A stretch of DNA of 64,000 bases. Source: PALSA-505 sp036501145. GTDB taxonomy: Bacteria; Actinomycetota; Actinomycetes; Streptosporangiales; Streptosporangiaceae. Location: positions 14,314 to 78,313 of the forward strand of contig DASYAV010000039.1 in assembly GCA_036501145.1 (NCBI GenBank). Direction: 5' to 3'. This document shows, piece by piece, positions 15,850 through 23,872 of the stretch (positions are counted from its first letter, which is position 1; every line of letters begins with the position of its first letter). The notes under the pieces are model-generated. The model saw only the letters and a list, made by a program, of their open reading frames with translations, ran no database searches and was not told the DNA's origin. A program made the position numbers and the translations under genes.

Positions 15850-15890
15850 TGGAGTTCTGGGAGGAAGACTTTCCCGGCCTGAAGAGCTGA
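15849..15890 (+). other. Out-of-frame remnant of the acyl-CoA synthetase C-terminus
   Basis: Starting in the TGATG at the synthetase stop, another frame reads VMEFWEEDFPGLKS and then stops. From memory of the ACSM-like family, homologues often end in a similar F/YWEEDFP peptide. A one- or two-base change in the repeat tract just upstream would reconnect it. It is unlikely to be an independent 13-codon gene. Confidence 0.5.
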
Positions 15891-15934
15891 CCGGGCGCGC
15901 CCGGTCCGGCCGGACCGGGCGCTGGCCCGGGTCA
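15889..15934. terminator. Bidirectional GC-rich terminator
   Basis: Stacked palindromes between convergent genes: ACCGGGCGCGCCCGGT (15890-15905), CCGGTCCGGCCGGACCGG (15901-15918), then GACCGGGC-GCTG-GCCCGGGTC. They can form alternative stems in either transcript. Confidence 0.6.
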
Positions 15935-16858
15935 GCTGGTGATGTCGGCGCTGGTGAACCGGGCCCAGCCGATAGAGCCGAAGATGGCCAGGTAGACCGC
16001 GAAGGACAGCAGCCCGTGCAGCAGTGTCGTGGTGTCGACCGGCGAGCGCAGCAGCGAGTCGAACATCGTCCACCAGTGCGTGGGCAGGTAGGGCTGCACC
16101 GGGGCGAACTGCGGCACGTTGTCGGCCACCTGGCTGGCCACCACGGTCACCGTGAGGGCGGCGATCGCCCCGATGCCATGCTCGGTGAAGGTGGAGATGG
16201 CCATGCCGATAGCGGCCAGCGCGGCCATCGCGGCGCCCACATAGAGCGTGACGAACAGCAGCCGCAGCAGCCCGTCGGCCAGCGGCACGGTCGTGCCGGA
16301 CAGCAGCGTGACCGGCCCGACCGGGAACAGGATGACCCCGCACAGCAGTGACACGGCCGCGATCACCGCCGCGGCGCACAGGCCGAACGCGGCCGCCGTC
16401 ACATACTTGACGGTGAGCAGCCTGGTCCGCCCGGCCGGCACCGCGAGCAGGTAGCGCAGCGTGCCGTAGCTGGCCTCCCCGGCCACCGAGTCGCCGGACA
16501 CCACCGCCACGACCAGCGGCAGCACCAGCGTCAGCATCACGGTGAGGGCGAGGAAGGACAGGAACACGCCGTTGCCGGCCACCTGGGACAAGAACGCGGG
16601 CCCGTCCCCGCCGTTGCCGGGTGACGGCGGCGCGGCCACCCGCAGCGCGATCCCGACGATGATCGGGATCGCCGCGACCACGCCGAGCAGGGCGAGGTTG
16701 CGGCGGCGGCGGAAGACGAGGCGGAACTCCGAGCGGAGCAGCCTGAGCCAGGCCATCGGGGGCGCAGGGGCGGCACCGGGTGCGGTGAGCACGGCGTGGC
16801 TGGCGGTTGCCGTACCCGCGGCGGCGTCGCGCGGCGCGCTGGTATCAGCCGTCGACAT
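15932..16858 (-). CDS. ABC-2 type transporter permease
   Basis: 308 residues. A disordered Ala-rich N-terminus (about 35 residues) precedes WLRLLRSEFRLVFRRRRNLALLG, the amphipathic coupling helix and TM1 of ABC-2 permeases. Five further membrane segments follow, and a DSVAGEASYGTLRYLLAVP loop is typical of this family (GE.S.GTL). It should form a dimer with the ATPase encoded immediately upstream; the genes overlap by 14 bp, indicating translational coupling. The substrate is unknown; the linked LolA-like secreted protein suggests a lipid-like or cell-envelope cargo (inference). Confidence 0.85.
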   Translation of the reverse strand: MSTADTSAPRDAAAGTATASHAVLTAPGAAPAPPMAWLRLLRSEFRLVFRRRRNLALLGVVAAIPIIVGIALRVAAPPSPGNGGDGPAFLSQVAGNGVFLSFLALTVMLTLVLPLVVAVVSGDSVAGEASYGTLRYLLAVPAGRTRLLTVKYVTAAAFGLCAAAVIAAVSLLCGVILFPVGPVTLLSGTTVPLADGLLRLLFVTLYVGAAMAALAAIGMAISTFTEHGIGAIAALTVTVVASQVADNVPQFAPVQPYLPTHWWTMFDSLLRSPVDTTTLLHGLLSFAVYLAIFGSIGWARFTSADITS

Positions 16859-17843
16859 CGAATCCCTCCCCGGTCAGGCCGACGAACAGGTCCTCCAGGC
16901 TGGGCCGGACCATGGCCAGGCCACGCACCCGGACCCCGGCCTGGACCAGGTCGGCGCAGACCCGTTCGGGCAGCAGGTCGCCGAGCTGAGCGGAGACCTC
17001 GCCGTCGGTGGCCCTGGTGTCGGCCAGGCCTGCCGCGGCAAGCACGCCGGCCGCCGCCTGCGCGTCCGGGGTCTCCACCCGGATCCGGGCCGCGCCGGTG
17101 CGGCGCAGCTCGTCCAGGCTGCCCTGGAATACGAGCCGGCCGGTGCGCATCACGCCGACGTGTGAGCAGATCTGCTCGACCTCGGCCAGCAGATGGGACG
17201 AGACAAACACCGTGGTGCCCTCGGTGGCGATCTCCCGGACCAGGCCGCGCACCTCGCGGGTGCCCTGCGGGTCCAGGCCGTTGGTCGGCTCGTCCAGCAC
17301 GATCAGCTCCCGCGGCTGGAGCAGGGCGGCCGCGATGCCCAGCCGCTGCTTCATGCCGAGGGAGTAGATGCGGTAGCGCTTGCGGGCCGCGGCGAGCAGG
17401 CCGACCCGGTCGAGTGCGGTGTCGATCCGCTGCCGCGCGGTGCGCGGGTCGGCGGTCCGGTCCGCGGCGTCGCAGCGGACCAGGTTGTCCCGCCCGGTCA
17501 GGAACGGGTAGAAGGCAGGCCCCTCGACCAGCGAGCCGACCCGCGGCAGTACCCGGATGGCGCCGTCCGGCATCGGTGTGCCGAGCAGCGAGTGGCTGCC
17601 GCTGGTCGCGTTGACCAGGCCGAGCAGCATCCGGATCGTGGTGGTCTTGCCCGAGCCGTTGGGGCCGAGGAAGCCGTACACGCTGCCCTGCGGGACGTCG
17701 AGGTCGATGCTGTCCACCGCGAGCTGGCCGCCGCGGAACCGTTTGGTGAGCGCGGCCGAGCTGATCGCGGGGCTGGCCGGCCCGTCCGGGCCGGCCAGCT
17801 TTGCGATCTCACCCGTGTCGGTGGCGGGTGGGGTAGTAGTCAT
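16845..17843 (-). CDS. ABC transporter ATP-binding protein
   Basis: 332 residues. Walker A is GPNGSGKTTT, the Q-loop region GSLVEGPAFYPFLTG, the signature YSLGMKQRLGIA, and Walker B LIVLDEPTNGLDP with the H-loop SSHLLAEV. The C-terminal 90 residues are the accessory domain of DrrA/CcmA-like exporters. It powers the neighbouring ABC-2 permease (gene overlap 14 bp). It is preceded by the LolA-like gene, stop to start 10 bp, so the three genes form one operon, transcribed divergently from the two-component system. Confidence 0.9.
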   Translation of the reverse strand: MTTTPPATDTGEIAKLAGPDGPASPAISSAALTKRFRGGQLAVDSIDLDVPQGSVYGFLGPNGSGKTTTIRMLLGLVNATSGSHSLLGTPMPDGAIRVLPRVGSLVEGPAFYPFLTGRDNLVRCDAADRTADPRTARQRIDTALDRVGLLAAARKRYRIYSLGMKQRLGIAAALLQPRELIVLDEPTNGLDPQGTREVRGLVREIATEGTTVFVSSHLLAEVEQICSHVGVMRTGRLVFQGSLDELRRTGAARIRVETPDAQAAAGVLAAAGLADTRATDGEVSAQLGDLLPERVCADLVQAGVRVRGLAMVRPSLEDLFVGLTGEGFDVDG

Positions 17844-17853
17844 GCCAGGTGGC

Positions 17854-19053
17854 TCACTTCACCTGCGCCGCGTCGGCGTAGAGCACCTGCGGGGTGACCG
17901 CGCCGATCAGCACGTGGCCGTTGCTGGTGATCAGTACCGACAGCAGGCTGGTGTGCAGCAGCTTGCCGCTGCCCCAGGAGCCGTGCACCGGCTTGGCCGT
18001 GTGCAGCAGCGCACCGAGCAGTGCGGAGGCCTGCACACCGCTGGCGCCGCCACCGGACGGGGTGCCCGCCGCGGACTTCGCCGCCGACGAGGCCACGCTG
18101 CTGGATGAGGCCATGCCGCTGGATGAGGCCACGCCGCTGCCCGACGCCGAGCCGCCGAAGACATCGGCCGGCAGCACCGCCACCGACAGCCAGTCCTTGC
18201 CGAGCACGTTGGGCCCGCTCTTGGCGTGCTGCGGCAGCATCGGCGCCGAGGCGTCGTCGCCGCTGAACGTCCGCGTGCTGACCTTGGCCCCGGGCGGCGG
18301 GGTGAAGTTAAAGTTCGCCGCGGTCGGTGGGACGAACGAGATCGACTGGAAGCCGACGCTGAAGGCGGGGCTGGCCGCGTTCCTGGCGTACACCTGGACG
18401 CGCAGCGGCACCGAGTTCTTAGCGTCGACCGCGATGCGGACCTGACCGATCAGCGAGCTCGTGCTCTTCGGCGCGAGCACCAGCTGGTAGGCATCCTGGC
18501 CGGCCACGACGACGTTGGTCTGCACGCTCACCCGGGTGCTCGGGCCGACCGCATCGATGGCCTGCTTCGCGGCTTGCTGCGGGGTGAGCACGGGCAGCTT
18601 GGGCTGGGCCTTGTGGTGCTCCCCGGCGGGCAGCTGGAGCTTGGTCACCGTGTTCTGCTTGCTCTGCCAGAACCACATCGTGTCGCCGTTGCGGATGACG
18701 TCGGACTCGCTCATCTGGCCCGGCAGCGACACCCGCGCACGGCTGGGGCCGCCGTACCAGATCCGGATCGTGTGGTTGCCGGTCAGCATCGAGGTGAGCG
18801 ACGTCGGGTCGTCCACGCCGGGCAGGTTGGGCAGGCCGAGCGATGCGTTCTCCACCACGGTGCCGGTGAACGGGGCCACCTCGCCGTTGCTGCCACCCAC
18901 CGCGGCCAGCAACTGGGCCGCCGAGCGCACCGGCAGCACCGGGCTGGCCTGCGCGGATGGGACCAGCGTGGCGGCGATAACCGCCCCGGTGATGGCCACC
19001 GCCCCGGTGGGCACCACCCACCGCGCGCGGCGGGAAAACTTCGGCAATCTCAT
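17854..19053 (-). CDS. Secreted LolA/RseB-like lipid-binding-fold protein
   Basis: 399 residues starting at the ATG at 19053; a GTG lies just before it. There is a twin-basic N-terminus with one membrane segment (FSRRARWVVPTGAVAITGAV...), then a beta-rich half-barrel domain with HTIRIWYGGPSRARVSLP, DVIRNGDTMWFWQS and VPLRVQVYAR, as in LolA/MucB-type proteins. A Ser/Ala/Gly linker (VASSSGMASSSS; three near-copies of an 18-base unit at about 18090-18140) precedes a C-terminal strand region. It probably works outside the membrane with the ABC exporter encoded downstream, handing over or sensing a lipophilic cargo (inference). The membrane segment may be an anchor or an uncleaved signal. Confidence 0.7.
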   Translation of the reverse strand: MRLPKFSRRARWVVPTGAVAITGAVIAATLVPSAQASPVLPVRSAAQLLAAVGGSNGEVAPFTGTVVENASLGLPNLPGVDDPTSLTSMLTGNHTIRIWYGGPSRARVSLPGQMSESDVIRNGDTMWFWQSKQNTVTKLQLPAGEHHKAQPKLPVLTPQQAAKQAIDAVGPSTRVSVQTNVVVAGQDAYQLVLAPKSTSSLIGQVRIAVDAKNSVPLRVQVYARNAASPAFSVGFQSISFVPPTAANFNFTPPPGAKVSTRTFSGDDASAPMLPQHAKSGPNVLGKDWLSVAVLPADVFGGSASGSGVASSSGMASSSSVASSAAKSAAGTPSGGGASGVQASALLGALLHTAKPVHGSWGSGKLLHTSLLSVLITSNGHVLIGAVTPQVLYADAAQVK

Positions 19054-19198
19054 CACATCTCACCCCGTTCGAAGAGGCCCATTCAAAACACCCAAAGTCT
19101 GATGCCCTGGCTGACCCTGCGTTTTGAATAGGTCTCCAGCGTATCTCCGTGTTGTTGTAAGCCCAGACTGCCGCACGCCCGCTGTGCTGAACCTGTGG

Positions 19199-19222
19199 CC
19201 GGCTGAGAGCGCTCTCAGCCGG
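19199..19222. promoter_or_regulatory. 24-bp perfect palindrome upstream of the two-component system
   Basis: CCGGCTGAGAGC followed directly by its exact reverse complement, midway between the LolA-like gene (minus strand) and the response regulator gene (plus strand). With no spacer it is a poor RNA hairpin loop but a good DNA operator shape. Autoregulation by the adjacent OmpR-type regulator or control of both operons is possible. Confidence 0.5.
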
Positions 19223-19242
19223 GCCTTATCCGGGATGAGACA

Positions 19243-19265
19243 CACTGTGGGGAGGAGACACAGTG
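19243..19265. promoter_or_regulatory. Second inverted repeat before the response regulator
   Basis: CACTGTG (19243-19249) and CACAGTG (19259-19265), 7-bp arms with a 9-base spacer, 28 bases upstream of the regulator ATG. It may be an operator overlapping the core promoter; the evidence is the symmetry and position only. Confidence 0.35.
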
Positions 19266-19293
19266 CGCGGCGCGCGGTAGGGAGAGCCTGGTC

Positions 19294-19971
19294 ATGCGGG
19301 TGCTGGTGGTTGAGGACGAGCGCAGGCTGGCCGGCGCGCTGCGGCTCGGCCTGCAGGCCGAGGGCTTCGCCGTCGACCTCGCGCACACCGGCACCGACGG
19401 GCTGCACCTGGCTCGCGAGGGCGGCTACGACGCGGTGGTGCTGGACATCATGCTGCCGGGCCTTTCCGGCTACAAGGTCTGCGAGCGGCTGCGGGCCGAG
19501 GGGAACTGGGTGCCGATCCTCATCCTGTCGGCCAAGGACGGCGAGTACGACCAGGCCGACGGGCTGGACCTGGGCGCGGACGACTACCTGACCAAGCCGT
19601 TCTCCTACGTGGTGCTGGCCGCCCGGCTGCGCGCCCTGCTGCGGCGCGGCGCGGCGCCCCGCCCCGCGGTGCTGGAGGCAGGCGACCTCTCGCTGGATCC
19701 GGCCAGCCGCCAGGTGCACAGGGGCGACACCTCCATCGACCTGACGCCGCGGGAGTTCGCACTGCTGGAGTACCTGCTGCGGCGGGCCGGCCAGGTGGTG
19801 CCCAAGGCCGAGATCCTGGAGCACGTGTGGGACGCCTACGACGCCGCCGAGCTCAACGTGGTCGAGGTGTACGCGGGGTATCTGCGCCGCAAGATCGACG
19901 CGCCGTTCGGCCGGGCCGCGCTGCAGACCGTGCGCGGGGCCGGGTACCGGCTGGCCAGCGATGGCGGCTGA
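19294..19971 (+). CDS. OmpR/PhoB-family response regulator
   Basis: 225 residues. Receiver domain 1-115: acidic pocket VVEDE, phosphoacceptor Asp in AVVLDIMLPG, Lys in YLTKPF. Winged-helix DNA-binding domain 125-222: LTPREFALLEYLLRR, LNVVEVYAGYLRRKID and TVRGAGYRL. It is activated by phosphotransfer from the kinase encoded next, whose start overlaps this stop by 11 bp. Probable targets are its own promoter and the divergent ABC/LolA operon, given the palindromes between them (inference). Confidence 0.93.
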   Translation: MRVLVVEDERRLAGALRLGLQAEGFAVDLAHTGTDGLHLAREGGYDAVVLDIMLPGLSGYKVCERLRAEGNWVPILILSAKDGEYDQADGLDLGADDYLTKPFSYVVLAARLRALLRRGAAPRPAVLEAGDLSLDPASRQVHRGDTSIDLTPREFALLEYLLRRAGQVVPKAEILEHVWDAYDAAELNVVEVYAGYLRRKIDAPFGRAALQTVRGAGYRLASDGG

Positions 19972-21538
19972 CGCGGCCGGCCAGGCAACCGGCGGGCCGG
20001 GCCCGGTGCCCGGGCCGCGGGCCGGCGGGCCGGCGCGGCGGCACACCCCGGCCGCGTGGTGGCGGCGGCGCGGGGTGCGGGCCAGGCTGACCCTGGTGGT
20101 GTCGGCCGGGCTGGCGGTGACGCTGGCCGCCGGGGCGGTGCTGCTGTTCACCGTGCTGCGGCTGTCGCTGACCAGGGGGCTGGACGACACCGCTCGCCAG
20201 GGCGCGCGAGAGGTGGCCGCGCTGGCCGACAAGAACCACCTTCCCTCCCCCGTGCCGGTCGCGGACAGCACGCTGTCCGTGCAGGTGCTGGACTCCAGCG
20301 GGCACATCTACGACGTTTCGCTCGGTGCCGATCGGCTGGTGCCGCTGATGTCGTTCGGGATGGCCCGTTCGCTGGCGCAGACCGGGGAGGCGGTGCAGCT
20401 GAACGGGGCGTCGTTCGGCATCCCGGCGATGCTGCGGGTGGTGGCGGTGCCCACCAGCGGCGGCGGGGTGGTGATCGCCGCGGTCTCTTACGCCGAGGTC
20501 AGCGACAGCCTGTATGCGGTCGGTGTGGCCGCCGCGGTCGGCACGCCGCTGCTGTTCCTGCTGCTGGTGCTGGTGACCTGGCTGGTCACCGGGGCGGCGC
20601 TGCGGCCGATCGAGGAGCTCAGCCGGGGCGCCCAGGAGATCTCCGGCACCGGGGCGGTGCTGGCGCAGAGCCTGCCGGAGCCGGAAGCCAGGGACGAGGT
20701 GCACGGCCTGGCCGTGACGCTGAACGACATGCTGGCCAGGCTGGAAGCGGCCAGGCAGCGGCAGCGGGCGTTCATCGCCGACGCCGCGCACGAGCTGCGC
20801 AGCCCGATCGCCAGCACGCGCACCCAGCTGGAGGTGGGGGTCGACCATCCGGAGGTGGTGGACTGGCCCGCCACCGCGACCGGTGTGCTGGCCGACACGC
20901 TGCGGCTGACCAGGCTGACCGAGGACCTGCTCGCGCTGGCCCGGCTGGACGAGCGGGCGGACCGGCCGACGCCGGGGCGCCCGGTGGACCTGGCCGCGCT
21001 GGCCGCCGACGTATGCGCCCGGTACGCCGACGCGCGGGTGCCGGTGACGGCCGACGGGACCGGCGGGACCGGCGGGTGCGTGGTGGCCGGCGAGGCCGGT
21101 GGGCTGGACCGGCTGCTGGTGAACCTGATCGACAACGCGGTGCGCTACGCGGGCCGCCGGGTCACCGTATGCGTCCACGGCGAGGGTCCCTGGGTGCTGC
21201 TGTCGGTGACCGACGACGGCCCGGGCATCCCGGAGCGCGACGCGGAACGGGTCTTCGACCGGTTCACCCGGCTGGACGACGCGCGCAGCCGCGACGGGGA
21301 CGGGTACGACGGCTCCGGCCTCGGGCTGGCCATCGTGCGGGCCACCGCCACCGCACACGGTGGCACGGCCTGGCTGGAGGACGCCGGGCTGGAGGACGGC
21401 GGCCGCGGCCTGCGGGCGGTGGTCCGGCTACCAGCGGCCCCAGGGCAGCACGGCGGTGACCGCGATGGCGGCGAACAGCAGCGTGAGGTAGGCGATCGAG
21501 AGGTGGAACAGGCGCATCGGGGCGGGCCCGGGCACTGA
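19961..21538 (+). CDS. Sensor histidine kinase
   Basis: 525 residues. A Pro/Gly-rich N-tail, TM1 (VVSAGLAVTLAAGAVLLF), an extracytoplasmic sensor domain of about 110 residues, TM2 (VGTPLLFLLLVLVTWLVTG), a HAMP linker, HisKA with phospho-His in FIADAAHELRSPIAS, and HATPase motifs N (NLIDNAVRYA), G1 (DDGPGIP) and G2 (GSGLGLAIV). Catalytic sequence normally ends at about RAVVRLP (residue 490). The frame runs 36 codons further (Gln/Gly/Glu-rich) into the 3' end of ctaB on the other strand, a 111-bp antisense overlap. That tail is probably non-functional, but its stop is the first in frame. Confidence 0.9.
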   Translation: MAADAAGQATGGPGPVPGPRAGGPARRHTPAAWWRRRGVRARLTLVVSAGLAVTLAAGAVLLFTVLRLSLTRGLDDTARQGAREVAALADKNHLPSPVPVADSTLSVQVLDSSGHIYDVSLGADRLVPLMSFGMARSLAQTGEAVQLNGASFGIPAMLRVVAVPTSGGGVVIAAVSYAEVSDSLYAVGVAAAVGTPLLFLLLVLVTWLVTGAALRPIEELSRGAQEISGTGAVLAQSLPEPEARDEVHGLAVTLNDMLARLEAARQRQRAFIADAAHELRSPIASTRTQLEVGVDHPEVVDWPATATGVLADTLRLTRLTEDLLALARLDERADRPTPGRPVDLAALAADVCARYADARVPVTADGTGGTGGCVVAGEAGGLDRLLVNLIDNAVRYAGRRVTVCVHGEGPWVLLSVTDDGPGIPERDAERVFDRFTRLDDARSRDGDGYDGSGLGLAIVRATATAHGGTAWLEDAGLEDGGRGLRAVVRLPAAPGQHGGDRDGGEQQREVGDREVEQAHRGGPGH

Positions 21539-22471
21539 GCTGGGCGCGGCCGCTGAGCCGGGCGCGGGCACGGTTGCCGCCCCGGACCCGGGCTCCCCGG
21601 CCTGGGACCCGGACGCCCAGGCCTGGCGGTCCAGCCGGTGCGCCTCGGCCAGGAACCAGCCACCGAGGCCGGCCGCGCACACCAGGTAGAGCCAGCCGGC
21701 ATACGGCGTGAGGGCCAGGGTGGCCAGCACCATCAGGTAGGAGTACACGACGATCTTGCGCGCCACCGTGTGCGGCGTGGCCACCACCGGCAGCATGGGC
21801 ACGCTGGCCGCCGCGTAGTCGTCGCGGAACCGCATCGCCAGCGCCCAGAAGTGCGGCGGGGTCCACAGGAAGATAACGGCGAACAGCGCGGCGGCGGGCC
21901 AGGCGACGGTGCCGGTCACCGCGGCCCAGCCGACCAGCACCGGGAAGCACCCGGCAGCGCCGCCGATCACGATGTTGGACGCGGTCCGGCGCTTCAGGCC
22001 CAGCGTGTAGACGAAGACGTAGAACAGGATCGCGCCGTCGGCCAGCCCCGCGGCCAGCCAGTTCACCACCAGCCCGAGCAGCAGGGTGGCGGCCGCGCCG
22101 AGCAGCACGCCGGAGACCAGCGCCTCGGCCGGCTTGACCGAGCCGGGCCCGGCCTTCGCCACCAGCGGGCGGTGCGCGGTGCGCCGCATAAGCGCGTCGA
22201 TATCACGGTCCAGGTAGCAGTTCAGCGTGTTCGCGCTGCCGGCCGCCAGCGCGCCGCCGACCAGGGTGACCACGAGCACGCGGAGCGAGGGGAAGCCGCG
22301 GTGGGCGAGCAGCATGGTGGGGATCGTAGTCACCAGCAGCAGCTCGATGATGCGCGGCTTGGTCAGCAGGAACAGGGAACGGGCGACCGCACGAGGCGTG
22401 CGCCGTGGGTTGCCCGGGCCGCGCGGTCCCTGCTCGAGAGGCGCGGGCAGCGCCGTGGCGGCAGAGGTCAC
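21428..22471 (-). CDS. ctaB: Protohaem IX farnesyltransferase (haem O synthase)
   Basis: 347 residues, nine-helix UbiA prenyltransferase. The first Asp-rich motif is NCYLDRDIDALMRRT, with TKPRIIELLLVTTIPTMLL at the start of TM1 and a second polar loop RFRDDYAAASVPMLP, as in CtaB/CyoE. It attaches a farnesyl group to haem B to make haem O, the precursor of haem A, in the membrane. It is the last gene of the oxidase operon and its start overlaps the preceding small gene by 4 bp (ATGA). A 50-residue Ala/Pro/Gly-rich loop (about 283-325) lies before the final helix. No ctaA (haem A synthase) is seen in the window. Confidence 0.95.
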   Translation of the reverse strand: MTSAATALPAPLEQGPRGPGNPRRTPRAVARSLFLLTKPRIIELLLVTTIPTMLLAHRGFPSLRVLVVTLVGGALAAGSANTLNCYLDRDIDALMRRTAHRPLVAKAGPGSVKPAEALVSGVLLGAAATLLLGLVVNWLAAGLADGAILFYVFVYTLGLKRRTASNIVIGGAAGCFPVLVGWAAVTGTVAWPAAALFAVIFLWTPPHFWALAMRFRDDYAAASVPMLPVVATPHTVARKIVVYSYLMVLATLALTPYAGWLYLVCAAGLGGWFLAEAHRLDRQAWASGSQAGEPGSGAATVPAPGSAAAPSSVPGPAPMRLFHLSIAYLTLLFAAIAVTAVLPWGRW

Positions 22472-22842
22472 TCCGCTCCCTCAGGGCTGTGCGGGCCGGC
22501 TCCTCCGGGGCTGTCCGGGGGGGCCGCCGGTTCTTCCGGGCCCGCCACCCCGCCGTCCCCGGCCGTGGGCACCTGGCCGGTCCTGGCCGGGAACACGTAG
22601 TGCGGGCCGGCGAGACGGCCCTGCCCCCCGGTCTCACCAGGGGGCAGCCTGGCCACCGGGGTCCACCCGATGGGCCGGGCCACGGCCTGCTCCCGGTGGC
22701 CCGGCACCGTGCTTGGCTTGGTGTATACCACGTAGAGCCCTATGGCCACCGTCAAGAACAAGACCATCGGGAACACGAACGTCAGAATGGCCCCGCCGTA
22801 GGTCCACGCGCTTGTCGGTGCCGCCGCTATGACTTCAGGCAC
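22468..22842 (-). CDS. Small single-span membrane protein of the oxidase operon
   Basis: 124 residues. One membrane helix at about 16-41 (YGGAILTFVFPMVLFLTVAIGL) is followed by a Pro/Gly-rich cytoplasmic tail. Some actinobacterial aa3 oxidases carry small extra subunits of this shape (for example CtaJ of mycobacteria), but I see no diagnostic motif. It is translationally coupled to ctaB (ATGA overlap) and lies 31 bp after ctaG. It is probably an accessory subunit or assembly factor. The hydrophobic N-terminal half is more convincing as real protein than the tail. Confidence 0.6.
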   Translation of the reverse strand: MPEVIAAAPTSAWTYGGAILTFVFPMVLFLTVAIGLYVVYTKPSTVPGHREQAVARPIGWTPVARLPPGETGGQGRLAGPHYVFPARTGQVPTAGDGGVAGPEEPAAPPDSPGGAGPHSPEGAE

Positions 22843-22873
22843 TCCAGCCTCCTGCCGCGAATCATGTCACTCA

Positions 22874-23797
22874 TCACCTGAACCCGGGCCGGGACGGCCA
22901 GCCCGGCTTCGGCCGCCTGAGCAGGCAGTCGAAGCCGGCGTCCAGCATCCCGGACTCGTCTGCGGCCAGCCACCTGATACACAACGCTATCGCCGTGATG
23001 CCAAACGGCAGTATTGCCAGCGTCCACAGGACCGCCCCGCCAACCTGCTGGTCCGACACGACGCTGAGGACCCGGTGCGCGGGACCACGGTAAGCCGGAT
23101 ACACGACCCCGGAGCCGAAGATCAGCACCATGGACAGCACCGACACGCACACGAACGTGGCCGTCACGAGCGCGAGCCTAGGCAGCGGGGCGAACCGCGG
23201 CGAGAACGGGGCCGACCCGAGCACCTGCAGCCAGAACGCGATGCCGAGACCGAGGTAGCTGACGGCCTCGGCCGCCAGCACCGGGGGATGGCGCAGCGCC
23301 GCGTCGTATCCGCTGGGCAGGTGCCAGGCGAGCCAGCAGACGTTGAACGCCACGGTGGCCAGGACCGGCCATGACATCCAGGACCACCCCGACGGACCCG
23401 GGCCCGGATGCCGGTCCTGCTGGTTCGGACCTGGTGCATCGATCCGCTCAGCGGCGATCCGTGGCAGCGGCAGCCATACGGCCGCACCGCGGCGCAGCAG
23501 GAGCCAGGGAGCGGAAAGCACGATCAGGCTCGGCGCGGCGAAAGCGAGGAGGGCATCCTGGAGCGACCGAATCCAGATGTAGTCCCCCGCCCAGTACCCC
23601 ACCGGGGACACCAGTGCCACCACGACCGCGAGCAGACCGCAGCAGAACGCGGCCGTATGGCCGACGGAACCCGCGGGGCGCGGGCCGGTGAGCCGTCCCT
23701 GCCCGGCGAGCCTGCCGAGCAGGTAGGTTACCGCCACGATCCCGCAGGCGGCCGGCACGAGCGGGTTAGCCGACCAGTGTGAGATGACCATGTTCAT
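22874..23797 (-). CDS. ctaG: Cytochrome c oxidase assembly protein, CtaG family (caa3_CtaG)
   Basis: 307 residues with about seven membrane helices. Family features: SPVGYWAGDYIWIRSLQDALLAF, a conserved APSLIVLSAPW, FNVCWLAWHLPSGYDAAL with its conserved His, and the late DQQVGGAVLWTL. Caa3-type CtaG proteins assist copper insertion into subunit I. The start at 23797 gives a compact N-terminus. It sits between ctaE and the small membrane gene. Related but broken sequence is found at 29275-30043. Confidence 0.9.
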   Translation of the reverse strand: MNMVISHWSANPLVPAACGIVAVTYLLGRLAGQGRLTGPRPAGSVGHTAAFCCGLLAVVVALVSPVGYWAGDYIWIRSLQDALLAFAAPSLIVLSAPWLLLRRGAAVWLPLPRIAAERIDAPGPNQQDRHPGPGPSGWSWMSWPVLATVAFNVCWLAWHLPSGYDAALRHPPVLAAEAVSYLGLGIAFWLQVLGSAPFSPRFAPLPRLALVTATFVCVSVLSMVLIFGSGVVYPAYRGPAHRVLSVVSDQQVGGAVLWTLAILPFGITAIALCIRWLAADESGMLDAGFDCLLRRPKPGWPSRPGFR

Positions 23798-23872
23798 GGT
23801 GGTAGCAGCCTCCGTCCGGCTGCCATCACCCGCCGGACCGGCGGTTCATTCCCCCTCTGGTCTAGTGACATT

